From the NCBI RefSeq assembly GCF_021190955.1, contig NZ_JAIOAO010000001.1:1178001-1242000 (forward strand): 64,000 bases of DNA. The letters run 5' to 3'. The stretch comes from Parachryseolinea silvisoli (lineage in GTDB: Bacteria; Bacteroidota; Bacteroidia; Cytophagales; Cyclobacteriaceae). Below the pieces are notes generated by a model. That model made no database searches. It saw only the letters and a list, made by a program, of their open reading frames with translations, and was not told the DNA's origin. This document shows positions 27,746 through 35,990 of this stretch, piece by piece. Positions within the stretch are counted from its first letter, which is position 1; each line of letters opens with the position of its first letter. Both the position numbers and the translations under genes were made by a program.

Positions 27746-28420
27746 TCAAACACCCACAGTCTTCTCAGGAACAGGTGTCGCCAAAAGTTGCCATTCCCAT
27801 TGCAAGCTGGTACCTACGTTTCCAAAATGATCGATAAGGGTTTCCGCCAGGGCGGGGACTGTTTCTGTCCGTGCCCAATCGCGTTGAAGCTCGGAACCAA
27901 AAACCGTCCAGGTGATGGGAATACATCCCGCCTGGATCATGCGTTGGATTGCCATTTCATGTGCTTCCAGGCTCACCCCGCCAGAGGCGTCTGTGACTAT
28001 ATAAACCTCATAGCCTTCACCGGCAGCCTGGATGGCAGGCATCGCCAGGCAGATCTCAGTCCACAATGCAGCGATAACAATTTTTTTTCTTCCTGTTTTC
28101 TTAACCCAGGCAACCACCCGTTCATCCTCCCAGGTGTTGATAAATGTCCGGTCGATAGGTTTCTGGTCAGGGAAAACTTCCTGCAGCTGTTTGATCAGAT
28201 AGCCCCCATTTTTTTCAACAACTGTTGTAAACAGTGTCGGTACATGAAAGATCTTTGCCGCCTTTGCTAACCCAACAACGTTGTTAATGATGGTTTGTGT
28301 GTCGTGACTCCGGAGACCAGCAAACTGGAAAGGTTGATGATCGATCAGTATCAAAGCACAATTGTCGGGGGTCAACAAGGCTTCAAGACCCGCTTTCGGA
28401 TTGTTTTGTGTTGCAGACAT
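27746..28420 (-). CDS. isochorismatase-family cysteine hydrolase (YcaC-like)
   Basis: A 224-residue protein. The catalytic Asp27 is in LILIDHQPFQ and the nucleophile Cys124 is in ALWTEICLAMPA. Between them, IDRTFINTWED carries Arg where classic isochorismatases have the catalytic Lys, as I recall for this YcaC-related subgroup. YVTDASGGVSLEAHEMA-type sequence follows. Such proteins are soluble amidohydrolase-like enzymes of unsettled substrate. It is divergent from the SDR gene at 28590 with 169 bp between, so the pair may share control. The C-terminal 25 residues extend past the usual domain end. Confidence 0.88.
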   Translation of the reverse strand: MSATQNNPKAGLEALLTPDNCALILIDHQPFQFAGLRSHDTQTIINNVVGLAKAAKIFHVPTLFTTVVEKNGGYLIKQLQEVFPDQKPIDRTFINTWEDERVVAWVKKTGRKKIVIAALWTEICLAMPAIQAAGEGYEVYIVTDASGGVSLEAHEMAIQRMIQAGCIPITWTVFGSELQRDWARTETVPALAETLIDHFGNVGTSLQWEWQLLATPVPEKTVGV

Positions 28421-28589
28421 TGGTACGTTTTTAAGTGATTAAAATTTGATAGTCAAAAGTGACTGACCCAGGAGGATTTGTAAATGATCTACATCAACGA
28501 AACGACTTGACATAGATCAATTAATACTTCTCATCGGCATTGTTACTTTGAACTTGTAACGTAAACCACATCGTCAACGAAGTCTTACT

Positions 28590-29381
28590 ATGAACGATAG
28601 AGAGAGAGAAGGCAGCCCACAGCTTGCAGAAGGCAGATTGAAAGACAAGATCGCGCTGATCACCGGCGGAGGCACCGGCATAGGCGCTGCAACGGCGTTC
28701 CTTTTTGCAAAGGAAGGTGCATCCGTAATGATCACCGGGCTGGCGGAAGCGCCCTTAAAAAAGGTTGTCAGTGACATTCACCTTCACGGTGGAATTGCTG
28801 CTTACGCCATTCAGGATGTCTCCCGTGAAACAGATTGGAAAGAAGTGGTGAGCACATTGGCCAACCAATTTGGAAGGATCGATGTCCTCGTCAATAATGC
28901 AGGTATTACAGGAAACCTGCACGCACCTTTAGCGGACAGGACCGTGGACGAGTTCATGCAGGTATTATCCACCAATATTATTGGTGCCTTTCTGGGAATC
29001 AAGACAGTTGTTCCCTACATGCAGCCAGGTGCCGCTATCGTAAATGTTTCCTCGATAGCAGGCATTACCGGCAATGCAGGCGGCAACGCTTACACAGCTT
29101 CGAAAGGAGGATCCAGGATGCTTTCAAAAGGCGCCGCCATCGAGCTCTCAAAATCAGGTATCCGCGTTAACTCCATTCATCCGGGGTATGTAGAAACGCC
29201 CATGGTACAAAATATGCAGAACGCTTCCAGCTTTCGTGAAATGGCCATTGGAAGCACGCCCATGGGCCGCGGAGCCAGCCCGGAAGAATTGGCGAGCGGC
29301 ATTTTGTTTCTGGCAAGTAAAGAATCGTCTTTTATGACAGGCGCTGAATTAATAATGGATGGCGGCTTTACGGCCTTCTAA
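28590..29381 (+). CDS. short-chain dehydrogenase/reductase (SDR)
   Basis: A 263-residue classical SDR. The cofactor loop TGGGTGIG is at 25-32, NNAG at 102-105, the catalytic Ser near 154, and Tyr168/Lys172 in YTASK. PGYVETPM follows. Residues 1-16 are a polar extension before the first strand, so a later start is possible, but the ATG at 28590 is the first in frame. It reduces a carbonyl or oxidises an alcohol with NAD(P)(H); the substrate is unknown. It is convergent with the Crp-type gene at 29396, only 14 bp away. Confidence 0.92.
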   Translation: MNDREREGSPQLAEGRLKDKIALITGGGTGIGAATAFLFAKEGASVMITGLAEAPLKKVVSDIHLHGGIAAYAIQDVSRETDWKEVVSTLANQFGRIDVLVNNAGITGNLHAPLADRTVDEFMQVLSTNIIGAFLGIKTVVPYMQPGAAIVNVSSIAGITGNAGGNAYTASKGGSRMLSKGAAIELSKSGIRVNSIHPGYVETPMVQNMQNASSFREMAIGSTPMGRGASPEELASGILFLASKESSFMTGAELIMDGGFTAF

Positions 29382-29395
29382 CAATGCCGATCAGG

Positions 29396-30010
29396 TTATA
29401 CCTGGCGATTGGTGTTGTTCGCGGCTATTTGTTTGCGTATTCTGCTAAAGGTTTCGGGGCTAAGGCCAAGATAAGAGGCCAGCATGGCTTGTGAAAATCG
29501 CTTTAAAAAAAGGGGGTACACTTTCATGAGCTCCAACACCTTTTGCTCCGCTGTATAGCTGATCGACGCTTGAATTCTATTTTGCGAAGCAATAGAATGC
29601 CGCGCGTCTAAAATATGAGACATTTTAAGGAACAGAAGCGATTGCTCTTTTACCATCGCCAATTGTTCATTGGTAGCCACCAGCAGGTCACAATCCTCCA
29701 GTGCTTCGATATTGTATTTAGACGGAGTAAGCATCAGGAAGCTTTCACGATCGCTCATCCACCAGCCTTCCATGCCAAAGCGAACAATATGTTCATTCCC
29801 GTTTCCATCGATTGAGTATTGGCGCATGGCGCCCTTTACTATGAAAGCCATGTATTTACAAACAGTGCCCTCATGCAGCAGGAACTGTTTCTTTTTTATT
29901 GATTTTTCAGTAAAACCTTTTTCGATATACAAAAACTCTTCATCCGAAATAGTGCATGAAGTAGTTTCGTCTATAAATCTTCGTAAGATCGCATGCATAC
30001 GGCCCTTCAA
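29396..30010 (-). CDS. Crp/Fnr-family transcriptional regulator
   Basis: A 204-residue protein. Residues 25-115 form a cyclic-nucleotide-binding-like barrel (FLLHEGTVCKYMAFIVKGAMR), although the cNMP phosphate-cassette arginine is not evident. The C-terminal part holds a winged helix-turn-helix (FSQAMLASYLGLSPETFSRIRKQ). This Bacteroidota group commonly sits next to small stress or redox genes. An internal ATG at 29998 (MHAILRRF) would remove four residues. It probably regulates the neighbouring SDR and hydrolase genes, by position only. Confidence 0.9.
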   Translation of the reverse strand: MKGRMHAILRRFIDETTSCTISDEEFLYIEKGFTEKSIKKKQFLLHEGTVCKYMAFIVKGAMRQYSIDGNGNEHIVRFGMEGWWMSDRESFLMLTPSKYNIEALEDCDLLVATNEQLAMVKEQSLLFLKMSHILDARHSIASQNRIQASISYTAEQKVLELMKVYPLFLKRFSQAMLASYLGLSPETFSRIRKQIAANNTNRQV

Positions 30011-30104
30011 ACGTTGGTGTAATTAAAATTTACCCTACCAGAAAAGATTGGACATGATGATGCCATTAAGGCATACAAAAATAACCAATTACCGGAAGAA
30101 ATTT

Positions 30105-31136
30105 TTATACAGATGATCTTAATGTAAGATGAAACGGTATTGCAACATGCTCTCTTGAATTGTTGAGGATCATCTCTGCCGTTTTCTCGCCCATCATTTT
30201 GAAATCCGTTGAGATGGTCGTTATGCCATTGAGTATTATTTTCTTTAACGGTGTTTCATTATAGGAGATCACACCGACATCCCGACCCACGTCAAGTTTG
30301 CTGATCAGGATTTTTTCGATGAGCCTGACCAGATCTTCCTCCATTAAACTGATGAATGCTTCCCCAACATTGATGGGCTCATCCTGAATTCGATGAACGA
30401 CTTTGGCTGTGAAGGCAAACTCATCGCAAAAACTAAAAAATCCCTTGAGAATCTCCTGCGGATAATAAGAGTCCTGCGGAAAAAGGATTTTAAGGGTATG
30501 ATATTTACATAATTGCTCGAGCGCCTGTTCCAACGCAGACCGGATGTCCAGTTCAAAATTCTCGTAGACAGCGCCAAACTGTCCGGAGACCCCCGGAACC
30601 AACTTGTCCAATAAAATGAGCTTATCTTTATCGATCGAATTAATTATTTCGTGCGCATTATCGCCACCCTCCAGAAAGTGCGGTATGATGACATAGTGTG
30701 TATAACCTTCTCTTTTCGACTGAAGTAATTTTTTAAAGAAAGAAAAATCGTTATCGTAAATATACAGATCAATAGAAGCATGCTTCGCTAACGATGCTGC
30801 AATTGAATCATAGATGATTTTTTTATGTGCACTGAGTTTATTGAAAAGCAGAAATACTTTTAATTGGTGATTAACATCCGTGCTCTTAATGAAATATCCC
30901 TTCCCCGGAACAGAGCCGATAACACCACAATCTTTCAGGTATTTGTACCCCCGCTCGGCCGTATCCCTGGATATCTCAAATTCAAAACTTATTTCACTAA
31001 GCGAAGGCAGAATCTCGTCCTTTTTAATATTGCCCTGCTGGACAGCGTTGATGATGGAGTTTGCTAATTGCTGATACTTCGGCGTTGCCGAATGATCATC
31101 GAGAGAGATGTATTTATAGACGGGCGATTTTTGCAT
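30105..31136 (-). CDS. GntR-type regulator with LacI-like sugar-binding domain
   Basis: A 343-residue protein from the ATG at 31136 (MQKSPVYKYI); an ATG at 31151 is also in frame. Residues 18-80 form a GntR winged helix (KYQQLANSIINAVQQGNIKK, SEISFEFEISRDTAERGYKYL, GKGYFIKS). The rest is a periplasmic-binding-protein-like effector domain as in LacI regulators (VFLLFNKLSAHKKIIYDSI, VGVISYNETPLKKIILNGITTISTDF). Such fusions control sugar catabolism genes in Bacteroidetes. The closest sugar locus is PUL2. Palindromes at 31300-31347 lie in its upstream region and could be autoregulatory. Confidence 0.9.
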   Translation of the reverse strand: MQKSPVYKYISLDDHSATPKYQQLANSIINAVQQGNIKKDEILPSLSEISFEFEISRDTAERGYKYLKDCGVIGSVPGKGYFIKSTDVNHQLKVFLLFNKLSAHKKIIYDSIAASLAKHASIDLYIYDNDFSFFKKLLQSKREGYTHYVIIPHFLEGGDNAHEIINSIDKDKLILLDKLVPGVSGQFGAVYENFELDIRSALEQALEQLCKYHTLKILFPQDSYYPQEILKGFFSFCDEFAFTAKVVHRIQDEPINVGEAFISLMEEDLVRLIEKILISKLDVGRDVGVISYNETPLKKIILNGITTISTDFKMMGEKTAEMILNNSREHVAIPFHLTLRSSV

Positions 31137-31299
31137 GTTCAGTAGCCTCATTCAGAAGTTCAATCCAGGCAAGGTTCTGCACCGTCGTTCCTTCACCGCC
31201 CGCCCTGATCGCAGCTGGTCCGACACAGCAATCAAATATGCGGCCTGATTGAAAAATGACTGACTCTCAACAATTTATGTAAATCTCGTAAAAAGAAAG

Positions 31300-31347
31300 C
31301 ACCGATATTTCGGTGAACACCGAAAACTGACAACGAAATGACGTTGT
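31300..31347. promoter_or_regulatory. overlapping palindromes before the GntR gene and after the response-regulator gene
   Basis: Three half-sites alternate: CACCGA (31300), TCGGTG (31310) and CACCGA (31318). The first pair makes CACCGA-tatt-TCGGTG and the second TTTCGGTG-aa-CACCGAAA, both perfect. A separate palindrome ACAACG-aaatga-CGTTGT follows at 31330-31347. On minus, the CACCGA/TCGGTG stem is followed by CTTTCTTTTT, so it can terminate the kinase/regulator operon. The shared arm allows two exclusive folds. An operator role for the GntR protein is equally possible. Confidence 0.5.
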
Positions 31348-31373
31348 AAAAAGAGGCGGGGGTTTCCAAATAC

Positions 31374-33311
31374 CTACAGGGTATGCTCTTTTTTGATCCC
31401 GAGCTTTTTCATTTTGGATTGCAGCGTTGTGGGCGGAACGTTCAGTAGCTCAGCTGCGCCCCCTGCGCCCCAGATCTTACCCTCGCATTTTTTTAATACC
31501 TCCAGTATATGATCCCGCTCATTCTCCAGAATGGTCTTTACGCGAGGCGCATGGCCAGCAGGGTTTAATTCCTTTTGATCTGGCAATACGATGTCCCTGA
31601 TCGTATCTCCTTTCGTGAGCAGTACGCTTCTCTCTATCAAGTGCTCCAACTCCCGAACATTGCCCGGCCATCGATAGACCAGGAGCTCCTGCAAAACTCT
31701 CGTGGAAATGCCCGTAATTTTTTTTCCCGTCTTCCGGGCGAAATAACTGACAAAATGATTTGCCAGGGCCGGTATATCTTCTTTGCGTTCGCGGAGCGGA
31801 GGAAGTTGTATTGGAAAAACATTGAGGCGGTAGTACAGATCCAGCCGGAAACGGCCTTCTGCAACTTCCTTTTCCAAATCTTTGTTGGTGGCAGCGATCA
31901 CCCTGACATCAACTTTTATCGGAGCTGAACCGCCGATGCGTTCTATTTCCTTTTCTTGTAAAACTCTCAGCCATTTGACCTGCAGCTCAATGGGCATTTC
32001 GCCTATTTCGTCCAACAAGATCGTTCCGCCGGAAGCCTGCTCAAACTTGCCGATCCTCCTGTCAGTAGCACCGGTAAAGGCCCCCTTCTCATGACCAAAC
32101 AATTCTGATTCAATCAGGGACGCTGGAAGGGCTGCGCAATTTACCTTGATAAAAGGTTTCATTTTTCTCGGAGAAAGCCTGTGAAGACAATCGGCGACCC
32201 GTTCCTTTCCCGTACCACTTTCACCCAATATCAGTACCGAAGTATCCAGCGGCGCCACCTGGGTAATACTGTCGAACACATTCAGCAGACGATGGCTTGT
32301 GCCGACAATACCCTCGAAACCTGAAATGCTGCTGGAATTCTCGTCCGGTGGCAATGGATCTTCCTTCAAAGTCTCCGCGCCTTCCGGTATCTTTTCGATC
32401 GCCAGCGCACCGTCTATCGTCTCGGCCAATGACCGTTGCAGCCTGTTGAATAAAGCAAGATGTTCGTCTGTGTATGTATCCGCACTTCGACTATAAAACG
32501 AAAGATAGAAAATCCCTCCGCCCGAAAGATGCAGTGGCAGCGAGAGGTAGGAGGCCATGCCAAAATACTCGGTTACTAACTTCTTCAATGGATCCCGGGA
32601 GCAAAGTTCCGTAAATGCTCCCCCCACGTAATAGGCCGCGATAGGATCCGTGTGATCCGACCGTTGCAAGACCTTGTACATCTGCGCGGTCAGGCCCGTC
32701 ATCATCCGAAATTCAGCGACACCGATACGCTGATATTCATTGAATCCTATTCGCAGGAAGCCGCTGGTATAACGTGTGCGATCAGCTTCTTTGAACTCGC
32801 CGCGCATAAGATCAAAGGAAACATACGGCTGAATAGCCATGCCGATCTTCATGATCGTATGCTGCCAGTTGCCAGACCGGGTAGTCAATCCGGCGAGCTG
32901 TTTTTGTAATGCCGCTTCTCGCCGAAAACCTGATTCCAGGCTATGCTCATGCCGGTAGCGGGCAATTTCAAGCGCCACCAGCACATCCTTTTCACGAAAA
33001 GGTTTTACCAGAAAACCATAAGGCTGCGTAGCCTTCGCCTCTGCTAAAACATCCTGACTGGAATTAGCGGAGAGATACACAAAAGCAATGTTCTCCTCCC
33101 GTAATCTTTTTGCCAGATCAATACCGGTCAATTTTCCCTTGAGGTAGATATCCAGCAAGACCAGCGAAGGTTTGTCCTGCTCTATCAGCTCGGTCGCTTT
33201 CGGCACCGAACGGGCTATGCCCGTTACCTGGTATCCCGCTTTTTCAAGCATCAACCGTAAATCGTTCGCTTCTATGAACTGATCCTCTACTATAAGAACT
33301 TTATCACGCAT
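31374..33311 (-). CDS. sigma-54-dependent response regulator (REC-GAF-AAA+-Fis)
   Basis: A 645-residue NtrC-type activator. The receiver domain is 1-120 with phospho-acceptor Asp54 (LLDIYL) and Lys103 (VKPF). A GAF-like region spans 150-305. The AAA+ domain has Walker A GESGTGKE (363-370), the sigma-54 contact loop GAFTGA (410-415) and Walker B ILLDEIGE (431-438). A Fis-type helix-turn-helix ends the protein (WGAGGAAELLNVPPTTLQSKMKK). It activates sigma-54 promoters after phosphorylation. It is 30 bp downstream of the histidine kinase gene, its obvious partner. Confidence 0.95.
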   Translation of the reverse strand: MRDKVLIVEDQFIEANDLRLMLEKAGYQVTGIARSVPKATELIEQDKPSLVLLDIYLKGKLTGIDLAKRLREENIAFVYLSANSSQDVLAEAKATQPYGFLVKPFREKDVLVALEIARYRHEHSLESGFRREAALQKQLAGLTTRSGNWQHTIMKIGMAIQPYVSFDLMRGEFKEADRTRYTSGFLRIGFNEYQRIGVAEFRMMTGLTAQMYKVLQRSDHTDPIAAYYVGGAFTELCSRDPLKKLVTEYFGMASYLSLPLHLSGGGIFYLSFYSRSADTYTDEHLALFNRLQRSLAETIDGALAIEKIPEGAETLKEDPLPPDENSSSISGFEGIVGTSHRLLNVFDSITQVAPLDTSVLILGESGTGKERVADCLHRLSPRKMKPFIKVNCAALPASLIESELFGHEKGAFTGATDRRIGKFEQASGGTILLDEIGEMPIELQVKWLRVLQEKEIERIGGSAPIKVDVRVIAATNKDLEKEVAEGRFRLDLYYRLNVFPIQLPPLRERKEDIPALANHFVSYFARKTGKKITGISTRVLQELLVYRWPGNVRELEHLIERSVLLTKGDTIRDIVLPDQKELNPAGHAPRVKTILENERDHILEVLKKCEGKIWGAGGAAELLNVPPTTLQSKMKKLGIKKEHTL

Positions 33312-33341
33312 GGCAATTTTCGAATATTACACCAGAAAAAC

Positions 33342-35648
33342 TTACGGCTGATGCTGGAACTGATCGGAAGTGAATCGTATGGCTATTGCTGTACCGCCAT
33401 CACTCTGTATTTCAAACCGTGCACCAATGTCGTCGCTCAGACCTTGCATCAGGCTCATTCCCAGGGAGCTCTTGTTCTCACTATCGAAATCGGGCGGCAG
33501 GCCTATACCGTTATCAGCAATGGTGAGCGAAAAATGCTCGTTTGCCTCCTGCTTCATGGAGATCGTGATCACACCGTTCCTGTTTTCCGGGAAGGCATAC
33601 TTGATCGCATTGGTGATCGCCTCATTCAGGATCAACCCAAGCGGAACAGCTTGCGCTATTGTCAACTCAACAGGCTCTACCTTCATTTCAAAACGAATAC
33701 GATGCCTGGTATTGAAACTATCTCTCAAATATTCCACAAGCTCGTGGATATAAAATGCCATATCGATCGCCGCGACATTTTCCGATTGATACAGTTTTTG
33801 ATGAATGAGCGACATGGCCTGCACCCGGTGCTGGGAATCGCGAATAGCGCTTAAGGCTTCTGCATTGTTCAGGTATGCCGATTGTGAATTCAGCAAGCTC
33901 ATGATGGTTGCCAGGTTGTTCTTTACACGGTGATGAACTTCTTTCAGCAGCCATTCCTTTTCATCCACCAGGTTGCGAAGAGAATAATTTTTATGATTGA
34001 TCTCACGCTGCTGCGCCTGCAATTGCTTATTACTGCGCTGCTTCACCCGATAGCTATGATACAACAACCCCACGATGACTAACAGCAGGGCGATGCCGCC
34101 AAAGGTCAGGTTTTTAGCCAGGATTGCCCGCTGTATTTCGTTCTGATGAAGCCTGGCTTGATTGCGCAACAACTGAATATCCTTTTCTTTCTGCCCGGTT
34201 TCATACTGTATCTGCAATTCCTGTATTTGCTTGCTCTTTTTTTCTGTAAAAATGGAATCGTTGATGGCTTTGTGCGCCTGGTAATGTTTAATGGCATCTA
34301 CATAGTTTCCCGAGGCTGAGTCAATTTTGAAAAGCATATTATGAATATCCCCCAGCATGCAAAGACTGATAACGCCTTCGGGCATCGCCATTAATTTGTC
34401 TAAATGATTTGCCGCGTTGGAATATTGCCGCCAGGCGATGTATAACTTACTAATATTGTAATACTCTTTACGCAATTCATCAATCTGTCCTGTTGAAATC
34501 TCCAGCATGATGGCTTCCCGGTAATATTTTTCTGCCATGCTATAGTGCGACATCGCCCGGTAGCAATCGCCCATGGAACCGGTCTGCAGCTGTCTGGCAA
34601 AATCGGTATCGGGCGGATATTCTTTTGTTGTGTGCGTTAAAAACGAAAATGCCTCCCGCTGTCTATTTTGCTTTATCAGCCCCTGCACAATCCGCCTCGC
34701 TAAGGAGTAGAGCGCATTTCGGTCGTCCACTGTCACCACCCCCGGCTTATAGAACTGGCCTTCCGGCGCGCTGTTCCTTTTCATAACCTCCAGGCTTTTG
34801 TGAAACCATTGAATGCTTTTTTCAACCTCTCCAATCTCTCCATAAAAACCACCCAACGTATTATAAAAACTATCTTCGAAACGATAATCCCCGATCCGTT
34901 CCATACTTTTAATAGCTTCCAGCTCATACAGGATTGCTATGTTGTAATTTCCCCTCAGTGCACTGATTTCCGCCAGCAGATCGTATGTGTACTGAAGCTC
35001 GTTCGGGCCATTACTATTTTGAAGGTTTAATACCTGTCTCGCCTCGTCTTCCGCGAGCGCCAGCTTACCCTGACGTACATGTCTGTAGGCGATCTGGGTG
35101 ATGACTGAACCCTCTCTTATTTTGTTATGGGATTCCCGGTAGATACGAAGTGCATGCTCAAATCGGCCGATGATCGTTTGCAACGTACTGTCAATTAAAG
35201 GCGACCGCATGCCAAAATTGACCCAGGCCTGTGCTTCCCTGTCTTTGTCTCCCGCCTTTTTATAACGGTCGATCACCTGCCTGAAACATTCTTCCGCCCG
35301 TCGTGCATTGTCGCACCTGAAGTAGTAATACCCCATCTGCGTGAGGGTCTCCTGCCCAAGCTCGAAAGCATCGAGGGAATCACTTAGATTTTTAGCCTGC
35401 ACCAAAAACACCAGCGCACTATCCACTTTGATCTTGTTTCGATAGTTCCACTCAGTATCAAAATAATACCGGCTGAGTGTAAGCAGTAACTTGATGCGAC
35501 TGGTGTCGGGCTTGCTTTGCTGGATAAGCGCCAGGAGTGTTGCAGGTTTATCACCCCGTACAGGCTGCTGTGCACGGCAGAACACGAGTGTCGTTACTAA
35601 AAACACCCCAATCAGAAAATACCGTTTAGATTTGTGAAGACGCTTCAT
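33342..35648 (-). CDS. TPR-repeat sensor histidine kinase (HisKA_2 type)
   Basis: A 768-residue protein starting at [21 protein letters not shown] (35648), chosen because it begins a signal segment; an ORF start at 35723 adds residues without one. Residues 25-480 are tetratricopeptide repeats in the periplasm. A coiled-coil precedes the transmembrane helix at about 513-531 ([18 protein letters not shown]). The HisKA_2 dimerisation domain carries phospho-His in [11 protein letters not shown] (about 572) and the ATPase domain has [12 protein letters not shown] and ADNGIGLP. Signals are probably sensed through protein contacts of the TPR part. It pairs with the sigma-54 regulator 30 bp downstream. 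Confidence 0.94.
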   Translation of the reverse strand: MKRLHKSKRYFLIGVFLVTTLVFCRAQQPVRGDKPATLLALIQQSKPDTSRIKLLLTLSRYYFDTEWNYRNKIKVDSALVFLVQAKNLSDSLDAFELGQETLTQMGYYYFRCDNARRAEECFRQVIDRYKKAGDKDREAQAWVNFGMRSPLIDSTLQTIIGRFEHALRIYRESHNKIREGSVITQIAYRHVRQGKLALAEDEARQVLNLQNSNGPNELQYTYDLLAEISALRGNYNIAILYELEAIKSMERIGDYRFEDSFYNTLGGFYGEIGEVEKSIQWFHKSLEVMKRNSAPEGQFYKPGVVTVDDRNALYSLARRIVQGLIKQNRQREAFSFLTHTTKEYPPDTDFARQLQTGSMGDCYRAMSHYSMAEKYYREAIMLEISTGQIDELRKEYYNISKLYIAWRQYSNAANHLDKLMAMPEGVISLCMLGDIHNMLFKIDSASGNYVDAIKHYQAHKAINDSIFTEKKSKQIQELQIQYETGQKEKDIQLLRNQARLHQNEIQRAILAKNLTFGGIALLLVIVGLLYHSYRVKQRSNKQLQAQQREINHKNYSLRNLVDEKEWLLKEVHHRVKNNLATIMSLLNSQSAYLNNAEALSAIRDSQHRVQAMSLIHQKLYQSENVAAIDMAFYIHELVEYLRDSFNTRHRIRFEMKVEPVELTIAQAVPLGLILNEAITNAIKYAFPENRNGVITISMKQEANEHFSLTIADNGIGLPPDFDSENKSSLGMSLMQGLSDDIGARFEIQSDGGTAIAIRFTSDQFQHQP

Positions 35649-35990
35649 ACGATGGGCTCGCCAGGGGCTGTACACAGATCCGCTTGTAACGGAAATATAC
35701 CAATTATAAAACAACAAGAACACACGTTTGCAGACAAACCTGTGCCCCTACCCCGTGAACTTTCATAGATTTAAGTCCTTTTTTAAGGATCATTCCGATC
35801 GCCGGATAGTACAGGATACTGTATCGGCAGATTCTTATTACCGCAACACGATCACGTCGGAAAGGCGCGCTACGCTTTGACTCACTTACGCTGACTCTTT
35901 GGATAGCATTCCTTCGGGGATCTCGTTACTACTTTCCAGAACTCCTTTGTGATAATATTCGATGTTACTGGACTTTTCGTTGTCTATGTC
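35649..35990. other. intergenic region between the kinase and the SIR2 gene
   Basis: It holds the upstream region of the kinase and the downstream region of the SIR2-TPR gene. No credible ORF was found, and I saw no terminator hairpin directly after the SIR2-TPR stop. Confidence 0.4.

Noticed and set aside
35649-35990. Promoter-like TATATTTC near 35692-35699 for the kinase gene
   Set aside because: The matching upstream TTG lies at the wrong distance, so I do not call a promoter.
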